DNA from: an uncultured Caulobacteraceae bacterium
GTDB taxonomy: Bacteria > Pseudomonadota > Alphaproteobacteria > Caulobacterales > Caulobacteraceae
Length of the DNA: 64,000 nt
Direction of reading: 5' to 3'
NCBI GenBank assembly: GCA_937138625.1
Contig: CAKZPF010000003.1
Location: 547,645 to 611,644, forward strand
Positions 9,541 to 19,191 of this stretch are shown here, one piece after another. Under the pieces are notes generated by a model that saw only the letters and a program-made list of their open reading frames with translations, ran no database searches and was not told where the DNA came from. Numbering within the stretch: position 1 is the first letter of the stretch; the number at the start of each line of letters is the position of its first letter. A program made the translations under genes and the position numbers.

Positions 9541-9559
9541 AACTCTGCCTGCTAATCTG
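9541..9559 (+). promoter_or_regulatory. Motif shared with the other flagellin-like gene
   Basis: AACTCT (9541-9546) and TAATCTG (9553-9559) are separated by six bases. The same two words, separated by seven bases, occur upstream of the other flagellin-like gene (53300-53319, minus strand). It lies 46 bp before the start codon, within reach of a promoter or activator site. I cannot say which factor binds. Confidence 0.4.
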
Positions 9560-9604
9560 GCCAAAATATAAAAAAAGCAGAACGCAGCAGAAAGAGAAAA
9601 CGGG

Positions 9605-10504
9605 ATGACCATCGGGGGGATTGGTCTCGGCAATTATGGCACGCAGTTTATTCGCAGCAGCCGAGCCTACACAACAGCCATCAATGATGTAAACGCCAGC
9701 GTCGATCGCTTGGGGCGTGGCTCGGCTATATCGGTAAAGGCCAATTCTGTCGCCTATGGCATCGCCCAGAAAACCAAAAGCGATATCGCCGGCTGGGACA
9801 TGGCGCAGAAACTAAACCAGAAAACGCGCAACGACCTTGATCTGTTGCTGACGTTCAATGAGAACATTAAAAACATTGTCTATGACCTGAAGCCCACGGT
9901 TGTTATGGCGATGGATGAAAATCTCTCAGATTCGGATCGGGCAAGTTTGGACGAGGAATACAAGAGTGTTGCTCGTCGTATGCAGGATTTTTACTACAAC
10001 AGCGCTTCATATTTTCCAGGAAGTGCCAGCCACCTTGCTGGCTTCAATCGATTGGAAGTGAGACTAGCAGACAAGGATGGCCCAGGCACCGAGATCGCCT
10101 TTACAACGCGGAATCTCACAGCCGCCGCGTTAGAAGACTTTAATCCGGATGACTATTCCTTTTCCTCAGCAAGCGCGGCGGCCAACTTTAAAGAAGAACT
10201 GCTGGATCAGCTTATAAATTCTGATTTTGTTGATAATAACTATACTGGCACACATACCCCGTTTGATGTGGTGGAAATCGCACAAAACTTCGCTGCCAAA
10301 ATGTCCGATGTCGCCTCAAAGGCCGTGCTCGACCTCACCGATCTGGAAATCGAGGCCGAAGTCGCCCGCCTGCGCCAAGCCCAAACCGACCAAGTCCGCG
10401 CCGAAAGCGCGCAGCAAATCGCCAACCAAAATCTGCGCACCTACACCAGTGTGCTGAACGACGTCCGCGCCCAAACGGGACGATTGGTCAACTTTTACGC
10501 TTAG
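9605..10504 (+). CDS. Flagellin-like protein
   Basis: A 299-residue protein with flagellin-like ends. The N terminus has a heptad-rich D0/D1-type region (residues ~10-110). The C terminus (EIEAEVARLRQAQTDQVRAE then IANQNLRTYTSVLND) matches the flagellin C-terminal helix pattern. The middle is short and divergent. No flagellar genes lie near it. It stands alone between the channel gene and ssb, followed by a terminator. It is homologous to the protein at 52283-53236, mainly at the two ends. It may be a filament subunit, a hook-filament junction protein or a secreted adhesin. Confidence 0.7.
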   Translation: MTIGGIGLGNYGTQFIRSSRAYTTAINDVNASVDRLGRGSAISVKANSVAYGIAQKTKSDIAGWDMAQKLNQKTRNDLDLLLTFNENIKNIVYDLKPTVVMAMDENLSDSDRASLDEEYKSVARRMQDFYYNSASYFPGSASHLAGFNRLEVRLADKDGPGTEIAFTTRNLTAAALEDFNPDDYSFSSASAAANFKEELLDQLINSDFVDNNYTGTHTPFDVVEIAQNFAAKMSDVASKAVLDLTDLEIEAEVARLRQAQTDQVRAESAQQIANQNLRTYTSVLNDVRAQTGRLVNFYA

Positions 10505-10535
10505 AGGACTAAATCCACTTCACGCCATTAAAGCC

Positions 10536-10565
10536 AAAAAAAGCGGGCCAAAGGCCCGCTTTTTT
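10536..10565. terminator. Bidirectional terminator between flagellin-like gene and ssb
   Basis: The arms AGCGGGCC and GGCCCGCT (10542-10549 and 10553-10560) flank AAA, with an A run before and a T run after. It can stop transcription from both converging genes. Confidence 0.88.
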
Positions 10566-10591
10566 GTGTCTCGATGGTGTGACCCCAGTCT

Positions 10592-11077
10592 CTAGAACGG
10601 GATTTCGTCGTCCAGATCAGCATTGGCAAACTGGTTGCCGCCGCCTTGATTGCCACCGCTGCTGGCCGCGCTGGGGGCAAAATTGCCGCCACCTTGGCCG
10701 CCTTCATAGCCGCCACCATCGCTGTTGCGGCCATCCAGCATGGTCAACTCGCCGCGATAGCGCTGCAAGACCACCTCGGTGGAATAGCGGTCATTGCCAT
10801 CCTTGTCGGTCCATTTGCGGGTTTGCAAGGCGCCTTCGACATAGACCTTCGCGCCCTTGCGCAGGTATTTTTCAATCACACCCACCAGGCCATCATTGAA
10901 CACCACCACGGAATGCCAATCGGTTTTTTCCCGACGCTCGCCTGTAGTTTTGTCACGCCAACTTTCCGAGGTGGCAATCCGCAAATTGGCCACGCGGTCG
11001 CCCGACCCCATGGTGCGGATTTCAGGGTCCGCGCCCAAATTGCCGATCAACATCACCTTGTTTAAACTGCCCGCCAT
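10592..11077 (-). CDS. ssb: Single-stranded DNA-binding protein
   Basis: A 161-residue SSB that coats single-stranded DNA in replication and repair. It has an OB fold ([16 protein letters not shown] through [15 protein letters not shown] to [10 protein letters not shown]), a Gly-rich linker and the acidic tip DLDDEIPF that recruits partner enzymes. The ATG at 11077 is chosen over the longer frame because MAGSLNKV is the normal start and AGAAGGA precedes it. No GTTC-N7-GTTC box is visible upstream. Confidence 0.96.
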   Translation of the reverse strand: MAGSLNKVMLIGNLGADPEIRTMGSGDRVANLRIATSESWRDKTTGERREKTDWHSVVVFNDGLVGVIEKYLRKGAKVYVEGALQTRKWTDKDGNDRYSTEVVLQRYRGELTMLDGRNSDGGGYEGGQGGGNFAPSAASSGGNQGGGNQFANADLDDEIPF

Positions 11078-11115
11078 TGTCCGTGTCCTTCTGTTTATTA
11101 TTTTCCGTTTGTGGG

Positions 11116-11556
11116 TTACGCCGCCAAGCTTTGCAGCATCCAACGATTTTTGCGATGCACCGCCATCCGGCCAATCATGGCGTCCACCACCACTTCGTCA
11201 CCGGCCTTTTCGGCGGCATCGTGGGCCGCCTGAAGGCTCTCGACAATTTGGCTTTGGCTCTCGGCCAGATCCTTGACCATGGTCATGGCGTCATAAGTCT
11301 CGTCCCCCGCCGCAATGCGGGTGGTCTCGGCGTAAAAGGCCAGTTTGCCCGGCGCTTTTTCGCCCAAAGTGCGGATCAGCTCGGCGATGTCATCAATGGC
11401 GGCAAACAGGTCGTTGTATTGCATCTCAAACAGATCATGCAGCGCTTTGAACTGTGGCCCTTCGACATTCCAATGATAATTCTGGGTTTTCAGATACAAG
11501 GCATAGGTATCCGCCAGAACGGTTTTCAAGGCATCGGTGACGGGGGCATTGCTCAT
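11116..11556 (-). CDS. dps: Dps-family ferritin-like DNA-protection protein
   Basis: A 146-residue Dps/miniferritin that stores iron by oxidising Fe(II) with peroxide and can shield DNA. The ferroxidase residues are visible in the [11 protein letters not shown] segment (His), [11 protein letters not shown] (Asp/Glu) and [14 protein letters not shown]. The C terminus is short, with no Lys-rich tail. It lies upstream of ssb on the same strand with 38 bp between them. Confidence 0.92.
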   Translation of the reverse strand: MSNAPVTDALKTVLADTYALYLKTQNYHWNVEGPQFKALHDLFEMQYNDLFAAIDDIAELIRTLGEKAPGKLAFYAETTRIAAGDETYDAMTMVKDLAESQSQIVESLQAAHDAAEKAGDEVVVDAMIGRMAVHRKNRWMLQSLAA

Positions 11557-11604
11557 TACTCTTCTCCTAATACGCGAATTTGATGATCACTTCGCCTTGC
11601 AGGC

Positions 11605-11970
11605 TTATTGCTCGCCCGCCTGACTTTGGGGCACCAGACGCCCATCCTCCAGCCTTGTCAAGAGTGGGAAGGCCACGGACCCGTTGACGCTAACAAACAC
11701 GCCCTGGTCGGCGACAATGATCTTGGCTCCCTGATAGGCCCCAACCAATTTTTTGGCTTTGCCTTGGGTGAAAATCGCGTCCAGCATCCCGGCACATTCT
11801 TCCACACGCTCGGCCTCGCCGATGGCCGTGAACTGGTCGCCACGCTTTTCATAGCAATCCAAATCGCCGCGCTGGCCGGGGATAGTTTCCCGCAAGCTTT
11901 CGTCTTCGCCGCCACAGCCACTCAGGGTCACAGCCCCCAGCACCAGCCCCGCACATATCGAACGTTTCAT
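11605..11970 (-). CDS. Small predicted lipoprotein
   Basis: A 121-residue protein of unknown role with a lipoprotein signal: MKRSICAGLVLGAVTLSGC, lipobox LSGC with Cys19. Two further cysteines (LDCYEKRG and EECAGML) could form a disulphide in the periplasm. The start is fixed by AGGAGAG upstream. It is probably membrane-anchored, lies upstream of dps and is divergent from uvrA. Confidence 0.75.
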   Translation of the reverse strand: MKRSICAGLVLGAVTLSGCGGEDESLRETIPGQRGDLDCYEKRGDQFTAIGEAERVEECAGMLDAIFTQGKAKKLVGAYQGAKIIVADQGVFVSVNGSVAFPLLTRLEDGRLVPQSQAGEQ

Positions 11971-12099
11971 GTCCACTCTCCTGAATAAACTGACGATGTA
12001 GAAATCGCCCCCACCCATGGACCCTATTGCATGCCCCTCTTGGATTCTGTCTGACCCTAGCATATCTGTGGGGAAGATAAAGACTTGCGTGTTCATTTT

Positions 12100-12114
12100 G
12101 TTCGCCCTATGTTC
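12100..12114. promoter_or_regulatory. LexA (SOS) box before uvrA
   Basis: GTTC (12100-12103), seven bases, GTTC (12111-12114): the alphaproteobacterial LexA operator GTTC-N7-GTTC. It lies 25 bp before the uvrA start codon, so it would overlap or closely follow the promoter and block it until DNA damage. Confidence 0.8.
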
Positions 12115-12138
12115 GCGCAGCCACACAGGATCCAAATT

Positions 12139-15033
12139 ATGTCCGACCCCACCCACATCCGCGTGCGCGGCGCGCGGGCCCACAATCTGAAATCGGTGGA
12201 CGCCGACATCCCTCGGGGCACCTTGACAGTGATCACCGGCATGTCGGGGTCCGGCAAATCCTCGCTTGCCTTTGACACCATCTATGCCGAGGGTCAGCGG
12301 CGCTATGTGGAAAGCCTGTCGGCTTATGCCCGTCAATTTCTCGAGCTTCAGCAAAAGCCAGACGTGGACCTGATTGAGGGGCTGTCGCCGGCCATTTCTA
12401 TCGAGCAAAAAACCACTTCGAAAAACCCGCGCTCCATCGTCGGCACGGTCACCGAGATTTATGACTATATGCGCCTGTTGTGGGCACGTGTGGGGGTGCC
12501 CATCTCGCCCACCACCGGCCTGCCCATCGAAAGCCAAACCGTTGCCCAAATGGTCGAGATCTTGATGGGTTTGCCGGAAAAAACGCGGCTCTATTTGCTG
12601 GCACCCATCGTGCGCGGGCGTAAAGGCGAGTATAAAAAAGACTTGGCCGAGTTGGCCCGCCAAGGGTTCCAGCGGGCAAAGATTGATGGCGAATTTTATG
12701 ATCTCAGTACGCCGCCGACGCTGGATAAAAAATTCAAGCATGACATCGATATTGTCGTCGATCGCCTTGTGATCAAACCGGATTTAGAAAGCCGTCTGGC
12801 GGACAGCCTTGAGACCGCTTTGAAACTGGCCGACGGTTTGGCGCTTGCGGAATTTGCAGATGAGACCGACGACAAAGGCGAGCCCAAACGCCTGACCTTT
12901 TCTGAGCGGTTTGCCTGTCCGGTGTCGGGTTTCACCATTGCGGAAATCGAGCCGAGGCTATTTTCCTTTAATAACCCCCATGGCGCCTGTCCGACCTGTG
13001 ATGGCTTGGGGCTGAATTTGACCTTTGACGAAGGCTTGGTGGTGCCGGATCCGGGCAAAAGCTTAGGAGATGGGGCCATCGCGCCCTGGGCCCGTATGGG
13101 CGCCATCAGTCCCATTTATGCGCAAACCCTGAAAGGTTTGGCGCAGCATTACGGCGTATCCTTGTCAGCGCCGTGGAAAAAGCTGCCAAAAGCCGTGCAA
13201 CAAAAGGTCCTGTATGGCTCGGGGGCCGAGAAGATCAGCTTTGTCTATGCCGATGACAGCCGCGAGTACAAAACCAACAAGCCTTTTGAAGGCGTCATCC
13301 CCAATCTGAACCGCCGGTGGCGGGAAACCGACAGCGCCTGGGTGCGCGAAGAATTGGCCAAGTTCCAGTCGGAAACGCCCTGTGCCGCCTGTGATGGCAA
13401 ACGCCTGAAACCCGAAGCCCTGGCCGTTAAGGTCGCCAAGCAAGACATTGCCGAGGTCACGGCCCTGTCGGTGAAGCACGCCGCGGAATGGTTCGAAGGC
13501 TTGGCCGAGAGCCTGACCGGCAAACAAGCCGACATCGCCCAGCGCATTTTGAAAGAAATCACCGAACGCCTTGGGTTTTTGAACAATGTGGGCCTGGGGT
13601 ATTTGGCGCTCAATCGGGCCTCGGGCACCTTATCGGGCGGGGAAAGTCAACGCATTCGCCTGGCCTCGCAAATTGGCTCGGGCCTGACGGGCGTTTTGTA
13701 CGTGCTCGACGAGCCGTCCATTGGCCTGCACCAACGCGACAACGCACGGCTTCTGGACAGCCTGCAAGGGCTGCGGGACCTTGGGAACACCGTCTTAGTG
13801 GTTGAACACGACGAAGACGCCATCCGCACCGCCGATTATGTCATCGACATGGGCCCGCGCGCTGGCGTGCACGGCGGCGAGGTGGTGGTGGCCGGTACGC
13901 CCGATGACATCGCCCGGCATGCCCACTCGATCACCGGGGCCTATTTGTCCGGCAAGGCGGAAATCCCCGTGCCCAAACGCCGCCAAGCCAATCCGAAAAA
14001 AATGATCGAACTGAAGGGGGCTACCGGCAACAATCTCAAGGGCGTGAATGCTAAAATTCCTGTGGGCCTGATGACCTGTGTGACAGGTGTCTCAGGGGGC
14101 GGGAAATCCACTTTGGTGCTGGAAACGCTCTATAAGGCCGCGGCCCGACGTCTCAATAACGCCAGTGCCGCCCCGGCCCCCCACGACGAGATCCTGGGCC
14201 TACACCAGTTCGATAAAGTCATTGATATTGACCAGTCGCCCATTGGCCGCACCCCGCGTTCCAACCCCGCCACCTACACGGGCGCTTTCACGCCTATCCG
14301 CGAGTGGTTCGCCAGCCTACCGGACGCCAAGGCGCGTGGTTTCAAGCCGGGGCGGTTTTCCTTTAACGTCAAAGGTGGGCGTTGCGAGGCTTGTCAGGGG
14401 GATGGGGTGATCAAGATCGAGATGCACTTCCTGCCGGATGTGTATGTCACCTGCGACACCTGCAAAGGCAAGCGCTATGAGCCCCAAACCCTGAGCGTGA
14501 CCTATAAGGGCGCATCCATTGCCGATGTCTTGGACATGACCGTCGAGGAAGGGGCCGAATTTTTCCAAGCCGTGCCGGCCATCCGAGACAAGCTCGAGAC
14601 TCTGAAGCGCGTGGGCTTGGGCTATGTGAAGATTGGCCAGCAAGCGACCACCCTATCCGGTGGCGAGGCCCAGCGGGTGAAGCTCTCAAAAGAGCTCAGC
14701 AAGCGGGCCACCGGCCGCACGCTGTATATCTTGGACGAGCCCACCACCGGTCTGCATTTCGAAGACGTGCGCAAACTGCTGGAGGTTTTGCAGGAGCTGG
14801 TAGACACCGGCAACACCGTCATCATCATCGAGCACAATTTGGATGTGATCAAAACCGCTGACTGGATCCTGGATTTGGGGCCGGAAGGCGGTGACGGCGG
14901 CGGCACCCTGGTGGCCGAGGGCCCGCCCGAGCACATCATCACCGTACCCGAAAGCCACACGGGATCCTTCTTGAAGCCGTTGTTGGAAAAAGCGCCTGGG
15001 GCCGCCCGGGCCAAACACTCGGAACCAGCATAA
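12139..15033 (+). CDS. uvrA: Excinuclease ABC subunit A
   Basis: A 964-residue damage-recognition ATPase of nucleotide excision repair. The first Walker A is GMSGSGKSS and the second GVSGGGKST. Two ABC signatures ([22 protein letters not shown]) are present. Zinc modules are C-x2-C pairs in CPTCDG and CAACDG, and CEACQG with CDTCKG in the second half. Full length. The ATG at 12139 is chosen because [18 protein letters not shown] matches the family start. A LexA box lies just upstream, so induction by DNA damage is expected. Confidence 0.98.
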   Translation: MSDPTHIRVRGARAHNLKSVDADIPRGTLTVITGMSGSGKSSLAFDTIYAEGQRRYVESLSAYARQFLELQQKPDVDLIEGLSPAISIEQKTTSKNPRSIVGTVTEIYDYMRLLWARVGVPISPTTGLPIESQTVAQMVEILMGLPEKTRLYLLAPIVRGRKGEYKKDLAELARQGFQRAKIDGEFYDLSTPPTLDKKFKHDIDIVVDRLVIKPDLESRLADSLETALKLADGLALAEFADETDDKGEPKRLTFSERFACPVSGFTIAEIEPRLFSFNNPHGACPTCDGLGLNLTFDEGLVVPDPGKSLGDGAIAPWARMGAISPIYAQTLKGLAQHYGVSLSAPWKKLPKAVQQKVLYGSGAEKISFVYADDSREYKTNKPFEGVIPNLNRRWRETDSAWVREELAKFQSETPCAACDGKRLKPEALAVKVAKQDIAEVTALSVKHAAEWFEGLAESLTGKQADIAQRILKEITERLGFLNNVGLGYLALNRASGTLSGGESQRIRLASQIGSGLTGVLYVLDEPSIGLHQRDNARLLDSLQGLRDLGNTVLVVEHDEDAIRTADYVIDMGPRAGVHGGEVVVAGTPDDIARHAHSITGAYLSGKAEIPVPKRRQANPKKMIELKGATGNNLKGVNAKIPVGLMTCVTGVSGGGKSTLVLETLYKAAARRLNNASAAPAPHDEILGLHQFDKVIDIDQSPIGRTPRSNPATYTGAFTPIREWFASLPDAKARGFKPGRFSFNVKGGRCEACQGDGVIKIEMHFLPDVYVTCDTCKGKRYEPQTLSVTYKGASIADVLDMTVEEGAEFFQAVPAIRDKLETLKRVGLGYVKIGQQATTLSGGEAQRVKLSKELSKRATGRTLYILDEPTTGLHFEDVRKLLEVLQELVDTGNTVIIIEHNLDVIKTADWILDLGPEGGDGGGTLVAEGPPEHIITVPESHTGSFLKPLLEKAPGAARAKHSEPA

Positions 15034-15055
15034 GCCAGCCGCACGAACAGGCGGG

Positions 15056-15937
15056 CTAGGCGTCGCGCGGGGGGGTGTCTTGGTGCAAGGCCTCTTTGCG
15101 ATGACGATAGACCGATGCCGTCAATCCCGCCCACAGGGGCATGGAAATGAGATACGTCACCAGCCAATCGGCCACGCTGCTGACCACCAATTGGGTTTGG
15201 GATAAGGGTATAGGCTCGGTGGCCGTGGTCTCACCAGATTTCATCGCCTCCAAGATCGAATTGGTCATCTCGGCCCCCAAAATCGGCCAGGTGATGGCCG
15301 AGAGCACAATGCCCGCCAAAATGGTGGCCAGCAAAATGATCACAGCCATAGCCAGCAGCGGCCAGACCTGCCCCTTGGTCATGGGCAAACTGGAAAGCAA
15401 ATAAATTTTGTCCTCGGCCACGGTCGCGCCGGCAAACCCACTCAGCCGCACACTGAACCAGACCAGAAACCCGATGCCACCCACCAACAACACAAGGGCC
15501 AAAATGGCCGAGCCCAGACCCATACCCTGGGCTGCGGCTCCCAAATCACTGGTGGTGGCCCCCACACCGGCCGCGCCCAACACCGTGGCCAGGCCTGTGA
15601 ACATCATCGTGCCCATGATCACCATCACAATCATGGTGAACAACAGCGCCATCAAAATATTGGCCCCCAAAAGGCGAAAATGCGACATGGTGAACCGACG
15701 CGGTGCCGGACCCATGCCAAGGGCCTTGTGCACCAGGCCATATTGCGCGTAGGTGGCGGCAAAAAAGGCCAAAATCGCCACCAACCACAAAAGCCCCATC
15801 TGTTGCTGACTGACCAGCCAGCCGCTGATGACAGCGACAATCAAGGCTGGCAGACCCAAAATGGCGGCGTCTTTGATGTGGTGTTTGGCAAAGCCGAAAG
15901 CTTCTCCCGCCAAAAGTCCAAAGGATAAATCGCGCAT
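15056..15937 (-). CDS. Multi-pass membrane protein, paralogue of the next gene
   Basis: A 293-residue protein with about six hydrophobic helices (near residues 20-60, 75-110, 130-165, 175-200 and 240-275) and a charged C-terminal tail. I recognise no catalytic motif. It shares length, helix layout and a TxxQxWPLL-type loop with the gene upstream, so the two look like diverged duplicates, possibly a heteromer. The start at 15937 (MRDLSFGLLAGEAF) is supported by GCGGGG. They are 35 bp apart on the same strand. Some GDPD-associated or DUF-type membrane families look similar. Confidence 0.6.
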   Translation of the reverse strand: MRDLSFGLLAGEAFGFAKHHIKDAAILGLPALIVAVISGWLVSQQQMGLLWLVAILAFFAATYAQYGLVHKALGMGPAPRRFTMSHFRLLGANILMALLFTMIVMVIMGTMMFTGLATVLGAAGVGATTSDLGAAAQGMGLGSAILALVLLVGGIGFLVWFSVRLSGFAGATVAEDKIYLLSSLPMTKGQVWPLLAMAVIILLATILAGIVLSAITWPILGAEMTNSILEAMKSGETTATEPIPLSQTQLVVSSVADWLVTYLISMPLWAGLTASVYRHRKEALHQDTPPRDA

Positions 15938-15972
15938 AGTGCCCCGCTGTGGTCCGATATCAGGCCCCGAGT

Positions 15973-16869
15973 CTAGGCCGTTTGGCTGTCTCTGGCAAAC
16001 TGCAGAAAGCACAAATAGGCATTGGCCCCCACGCCCGCGGGAAAGATCACCGCCAGCGCATTGGCCATGGCCTGGGCCGCGATGATCGGCGCGGCTGCCG
16101 CGCCCACGAGTTTCAGCCCGCCTGTGGCATCCATGGCCACAAAGGCTTTGATGGCGGTCAAGATCTGCGCCACATCAAACTTCACGGGGGCAACACCCGC
16201 CTGATCCAACATCCACCACACGCCAAAAGCCGCCGTGGCCAAGGCCGAGAAGAACAGCAAAGCCAAGGTGATGTTCAGCGCATAGGCCTGGATCAATTCG
16301 GCAAAGCGCCCGCGCGTCAACCGCCAAGAGGTGGCAATGCCCACGCGCCGCTGACCAATGGTGGCCGCCGGCGACAGCGACAAGCGAATGCCCAAATACA
16401 CAACGGTTCCCAGTGTCAGCACCAAGGCCAAGCCGCCGAACATCCACGAGCCCCACTGGGCCCGATCGGCGCCAAAGGCCAGTTCGCCAAAAAACGCGCC
16501 CTGGTTGATGGCCCCCAGGACCAAAATGATGCCAGTCAAGGCCACAAAGGCCAAACCAATGGCGATCAGCCCGATCACACCGGCCAAGCGCAGCTCATCT
16601 CCGCCCAAGCGCACCGTGGCAAAGCCACCGTCCTCGCCGCGCACCAGATTGCGCAGCACCGCCGCATTGGCAATGGCACTGGCCATGATCATCAAGGCGG
16701 TCAAGGCGATGGCGCCGCTGATGGCCTGCATCGGCAGATACTGCGCCAGCCACATGGCCCCCTTGGTGACCAAAGCGGCCGCGATGATAAAGCGCAAAAC
16801 CCAAAACGGACGGCGCACCATAAAAGCAAAACCCGTCGCCGCCGCACTGATCGGTGAAAATCCAAACAT
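15973..16869 (-). CDS. Multi-pass membrane protein, first of a tandem pair
   Basis: A 298-residue inner-membrane protein with about six hydrophobic segments, starting MFGFSPISAAATGFAFMVRR. It includes an ATSWRLTRGRFAELIQAY loop that resembles the 'glycerophosphoryl diester phosphodiesterase membrane domain' style of family, but I see no phosphodiesterase residues. It is followed at 35 bp by a similar protein. Function unknown; a transport or envelope role is only a guess from topology. Confidence 0.6.
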   Translation of the reverse strand: MFGFSPISAAATGFAFMVRRPFWVLRFIIAAALVTKGAMWLAQYLPMQAISGAIALTALMIMASAIANAAVLRNLVRGEDGGFATVRLGGDELRLAGVIGLIAIGLAFVALTGIILVLGAINQGAFFGELAFGADRAQWGSWMFGGLALVLTLGTVVYLGIRLSLSPAATIGQRRVGIATSWRLTRGRFAELIQAYALNITLALLFFSALATAAFGVWWMLDQAGVAPVKFDVAQILTAIKAFVAMDATGGLKLVGAAAAPIIAAQAMANALAVIFPAGVGANAYLCFLQFARDSQTA

Positions 16870-17093
16870 TGTCTATCCTTTTGACCCAAAGGACCGGTGG
16901 TTCAATCTGATCCTCCGGTCCGGAACGCGCATCTGAAATGAGACACAGCCAGTTATCCGGCGTTTCATCCAGGCACGCGACGTGCACATACAGGGCTAAA
17001 GGGTGCAAATGCCAGGCCGTTTTCGGCTCTTCCCCCTGCCAATACCCGATCTCACGCAGTTGTGAGCGTCGTCAATTCCTTGACGTAAGGTTA

Positions 17094-18545
17094 ATGGCAC
17101 ACCATAAGCACGCTATGGTCAAGTCTGAAATGAAATCTGTTGTGCATATCATCGGTGGGGGGCTGGCGGGCTCCGAGGCCGCTTGGGCGCTGGCGCAGGC
17201 GGGTGTGCCCGTCATCGTCCACGAAATGCGCGGGGTAAAAGGCACGGAGGCTCACAAGACCGATCAGTTGGCCGAGCTTGTCTGCTCCAACTCCTTCCGC
17301 TCGGACGATTGGCAGTATAACGCCGTCGGGTTGTTGCATGCCGAGCTGAGGGAAGCCGGATCGCTGATCATGGCCGCCGCCGATGCCCACCAGGTGCCCG
17401 CCGGGGGCGCGCTGGCCGTTGACCGCGAGGCCTTTGCCGATATGGTCACTGCACATCTGATGGCCCATCCTTTGGTCACCGTGGTGCGCGAGGAGATTTC
17501 TGGCCTGCCCCCTGCCGATTGGGACAGCGTGATCGTGGCCGCCGGGCCCTTGGCTTCGCCTGCCTTATCCGAAGCGGTTCATGGCCTGACGGGTCAAGAC
17601 AGTTTGGCCTTTTTCGATGCCATTGCCCCCATCGTGCATGCCGACAGCATCAATATGGACGTGGCCTGGAAGCAATCGCGCTATGATAAACCTGGGCCGG
17701 GAGGCGACACCGCCGCCTATATCAACTGCCCTTTGTCTGAAGACCAATATCACGCCTTCATCACCGCTTTGTTGGCGGCGGAAAAGACCGAGTTCAAGGA
17801 CTGGGAAACCGGCGAAATTGACACCAAAACCCCCTATTTCGAAGCCTGTTTGCCCATTGAGGTCATGGCCGCCCGTGGCCCCGAGACCCTGCGCTTTGGC
17901 CCCATGAAACCCGTGGGCCTGACCAATCCGCACCCTGGTGCCCATCAGCCCTATGCGGTGGTGCAGCTGCGCCAAGACAATGCGCTCGGTACGCTTTACA
18001 ATATGGTCGGGTTTCAGACCAAAATGAAATATGGCGCGCAAACCGATGTGTTCCGCATGATCCCGGGCCTTGAGGATGCGGCCTTTGCCCGTTTGGGCGG
18101 TATTCACCGCAATACCTTTTTGAACTCGCCCCAAGTTTTGGATGCCGAACTGCGCTTGAAAGCCATGCCACGCTTGCGCTTTGCCGGCCAAATTACGGGC
18201 GTTGAGGGCTATGTGGAAAGTGCGGCCATGGGCCTGCTGGCAGGCCGTTTCGCCGCCGCCGAGCGTCTGGGCCAGCCCATCATGCCGCCACCGCCCACCA
18301 CGGCGCTGGGGGGGCTGATTGGTCACATCACCGGCGGCTTTTTGACGGGCCCAAAAGCAAAGTTTCAGCCCATGAACATCAATTATGGCCTGTTGCCGCC
18401 CATGGACGCCCCAAAGCGCGACGCCGAGGGCAACAAGCTGAAAGGCCCCGAGCGCACCCGCGCCAAGAAAAAGCTGATGAGCGAGCGCGCCCTTACGGAT
18501 ATCAAAGCCTGGCTGAGCCAATCACGCGTGCCCTTGCCGGTATAG
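17094..18545 (+). CDS. trmFO: Folate- and FAD-dependent tRNA (uracil-54-C5)-methyltransferase
   Basis: Makes ribothymidine at position 54 of tRNA using methylene-tetrahydrofolate and FADH2. The N-terminal FAD motif is [14 protein letters not shown] and the conserved [12 protein letters not shown] carries one of the catalytic cysteines. [18 protein letters not shown] near the C terminus is typical. About 483 residues from 17094 (MAHHKHAM). Starts at 17115 and 17130 are also possible; the first is preceded by TAAGG. Unrelated to TrmA. Confidence 0.94.
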   Translation: MAHHKHAMVKSEMKSVVHIIGGGLAGSEAAWALAQAGVPVIVHEMRGVKGTEAHKTDQLAELVCSNSFRSDDWQYNAVGLLHAELREAGSLIMAAADAHQVPAGGALAVDREAFADMVTAHLMAHPLVTVVREEISGLPPADWDSVIVAAGPLASPALSEAVHGLTGQDSLAFFDAIAPIVHADSINMDVAWKQSRYDKPGPGGDTAAYINCPLSEDQYHAFITALLAAEKTEFKDWETGEIDTKTPYFEACLPIEVMAARGPETLRFGPMKPVGLTNPHPGAHQPYAVVQLRQDNALGTLYNMVGFQTKMKYGAQTDVFRMIPGLEDAAFARLGGIHRNTFLNSPQVLDAELRLKAMPRLRFAGQITGVEGYVESAAMGLLAGRFAAAERLGQPIMPPPPTTALGGLIGHITGGFLTGPKAKFQPMNINYGLLPPMDAPKRDAEGNKLKGPERTRAKKKLMSERALTDIKAWLSQSRVPLPV

Positions 18546-18635
18546 CGCCTTTAGATCTCAAAGGTTTTTCAAGAAAGTTTTGCTAGTCTCGGACGATAAC
18601 AAAGGGTGCCCAGACGCGCCCACGGGAGACTGCAC

Positions 18636-19010
18636 ATGAAACCTGAATCCAGAGCCATCGTCGCCACCATGGCCGGGGTGATCCTGGGCGATCACATCAT
18701 CCGCGAGGTCGTGGACCTACACACCCGCAAGGTCTGGCCCGTGCGCGGCTGGAATGATCGCGGGCATTTTTGCTTTGTGAACGACAAAAACCACCAACGC
18801 ATCGAAGGCAACATCGAAAGCCTCTATGATGCGGGCACTGGCACCTATGTGCATTTCATGCCCGATGACGGCGGCTTCCATGGTCGGGTGCATGGCGAAA
18901 GTTGCGATTTCGCTGGTGAAATCAACGGCACCCGTGTGTCTTTGTATGATTACGAGGACAAACGCTGGCGCTATTTCGAGCTGCGCATTGCCCACGCGCA
19001 AGTGGCTTGA
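18636..19010 (+). CDS. Small conserved-looking hypothetical protein
   Basis: A 124-residue soluble protein starting MKPESRAIVATMAG, with GGGAG upstream. It reads like a small all-beta fold: short alternating hydrophobic strands (VWPVRGWNDRGHFCFVND, TYVHFMPDDGGFHGRVHG, TRVSLYDYEDKRWRYFELR). No signal peptide and no motif I know. It follows trmFO by 90 bp and could be co-transcribed. Confidence 0.6.
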   Translation: MKPESRAIVATMAGVILGDHIIREVVDLHTRKVWPVRGWNDRGHFCFVNDKNHQRIEGNIESLYDAGTGTYVHFMPDDGGFHGRVHGESCDFAGEINGTRVSLYDYEDKRWRYFELRIAHAQVA

Positions 19011-19011
19011 T

Positions 19012-19147
19012 TGCGTTCACGGTCATTTCGCTACTCTCAAGACCTCCACGGGGGCGCAGCATAAGCCGCGGTGCACAGTCGTGCACGCCACGATAACGTG
19101 GACACATTGTGCGTTCACGGTCATTTCGCTGCGCTCAAGGTCATAAA
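19012..19147 (+). repeat. Palindromic ~98-bp intergenic repeat, one unit plus a partial
   Basis: GCGTTCACGGTCATTTCGCT occurs at 19013 and again at 19111, flanking a core with CTCCACGGGGGCG, the inverted pair GTGCAC-AGTC-GTGCAC and a CCACG-ATAA-CGTGG hairpin. The core (CCACGGGGGCG and GGTGCACAGTCGTGCACGCC) matches the repeat arrays at 59505-59697 and 63827-64000. It is therefore a third locus of the same family, in the same orientation as the right-hand array. Confidence 0.75.
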
Positions 19148-19148
19148 A

Positions 19149-19170
19149 AAGCGCGCCCATGGGCGCGCTT
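19149..19170. terminator. Terminator of the PuuD-like gene
   Basis: AAGCGCGCCC-AT-GGGCGCGCTT. On the minus strand a run of six T follows, which ends the gene at 19192-19809. The plus-strand side has only TTTCTTCT, so it may work weakly in both directions. Confidence 0.82.
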
Positions 19171-19191
19171 TCTTCTGCGTATCTGCAAACC

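Noticed and set aside
12001..12741. Minus-strand extension of the small lipoprotein frame into uvrA
   Set aside because: The lipoprotein has a clear start, lipobox and ribosome site at 11970; the upstream part is antisense to uvrA.
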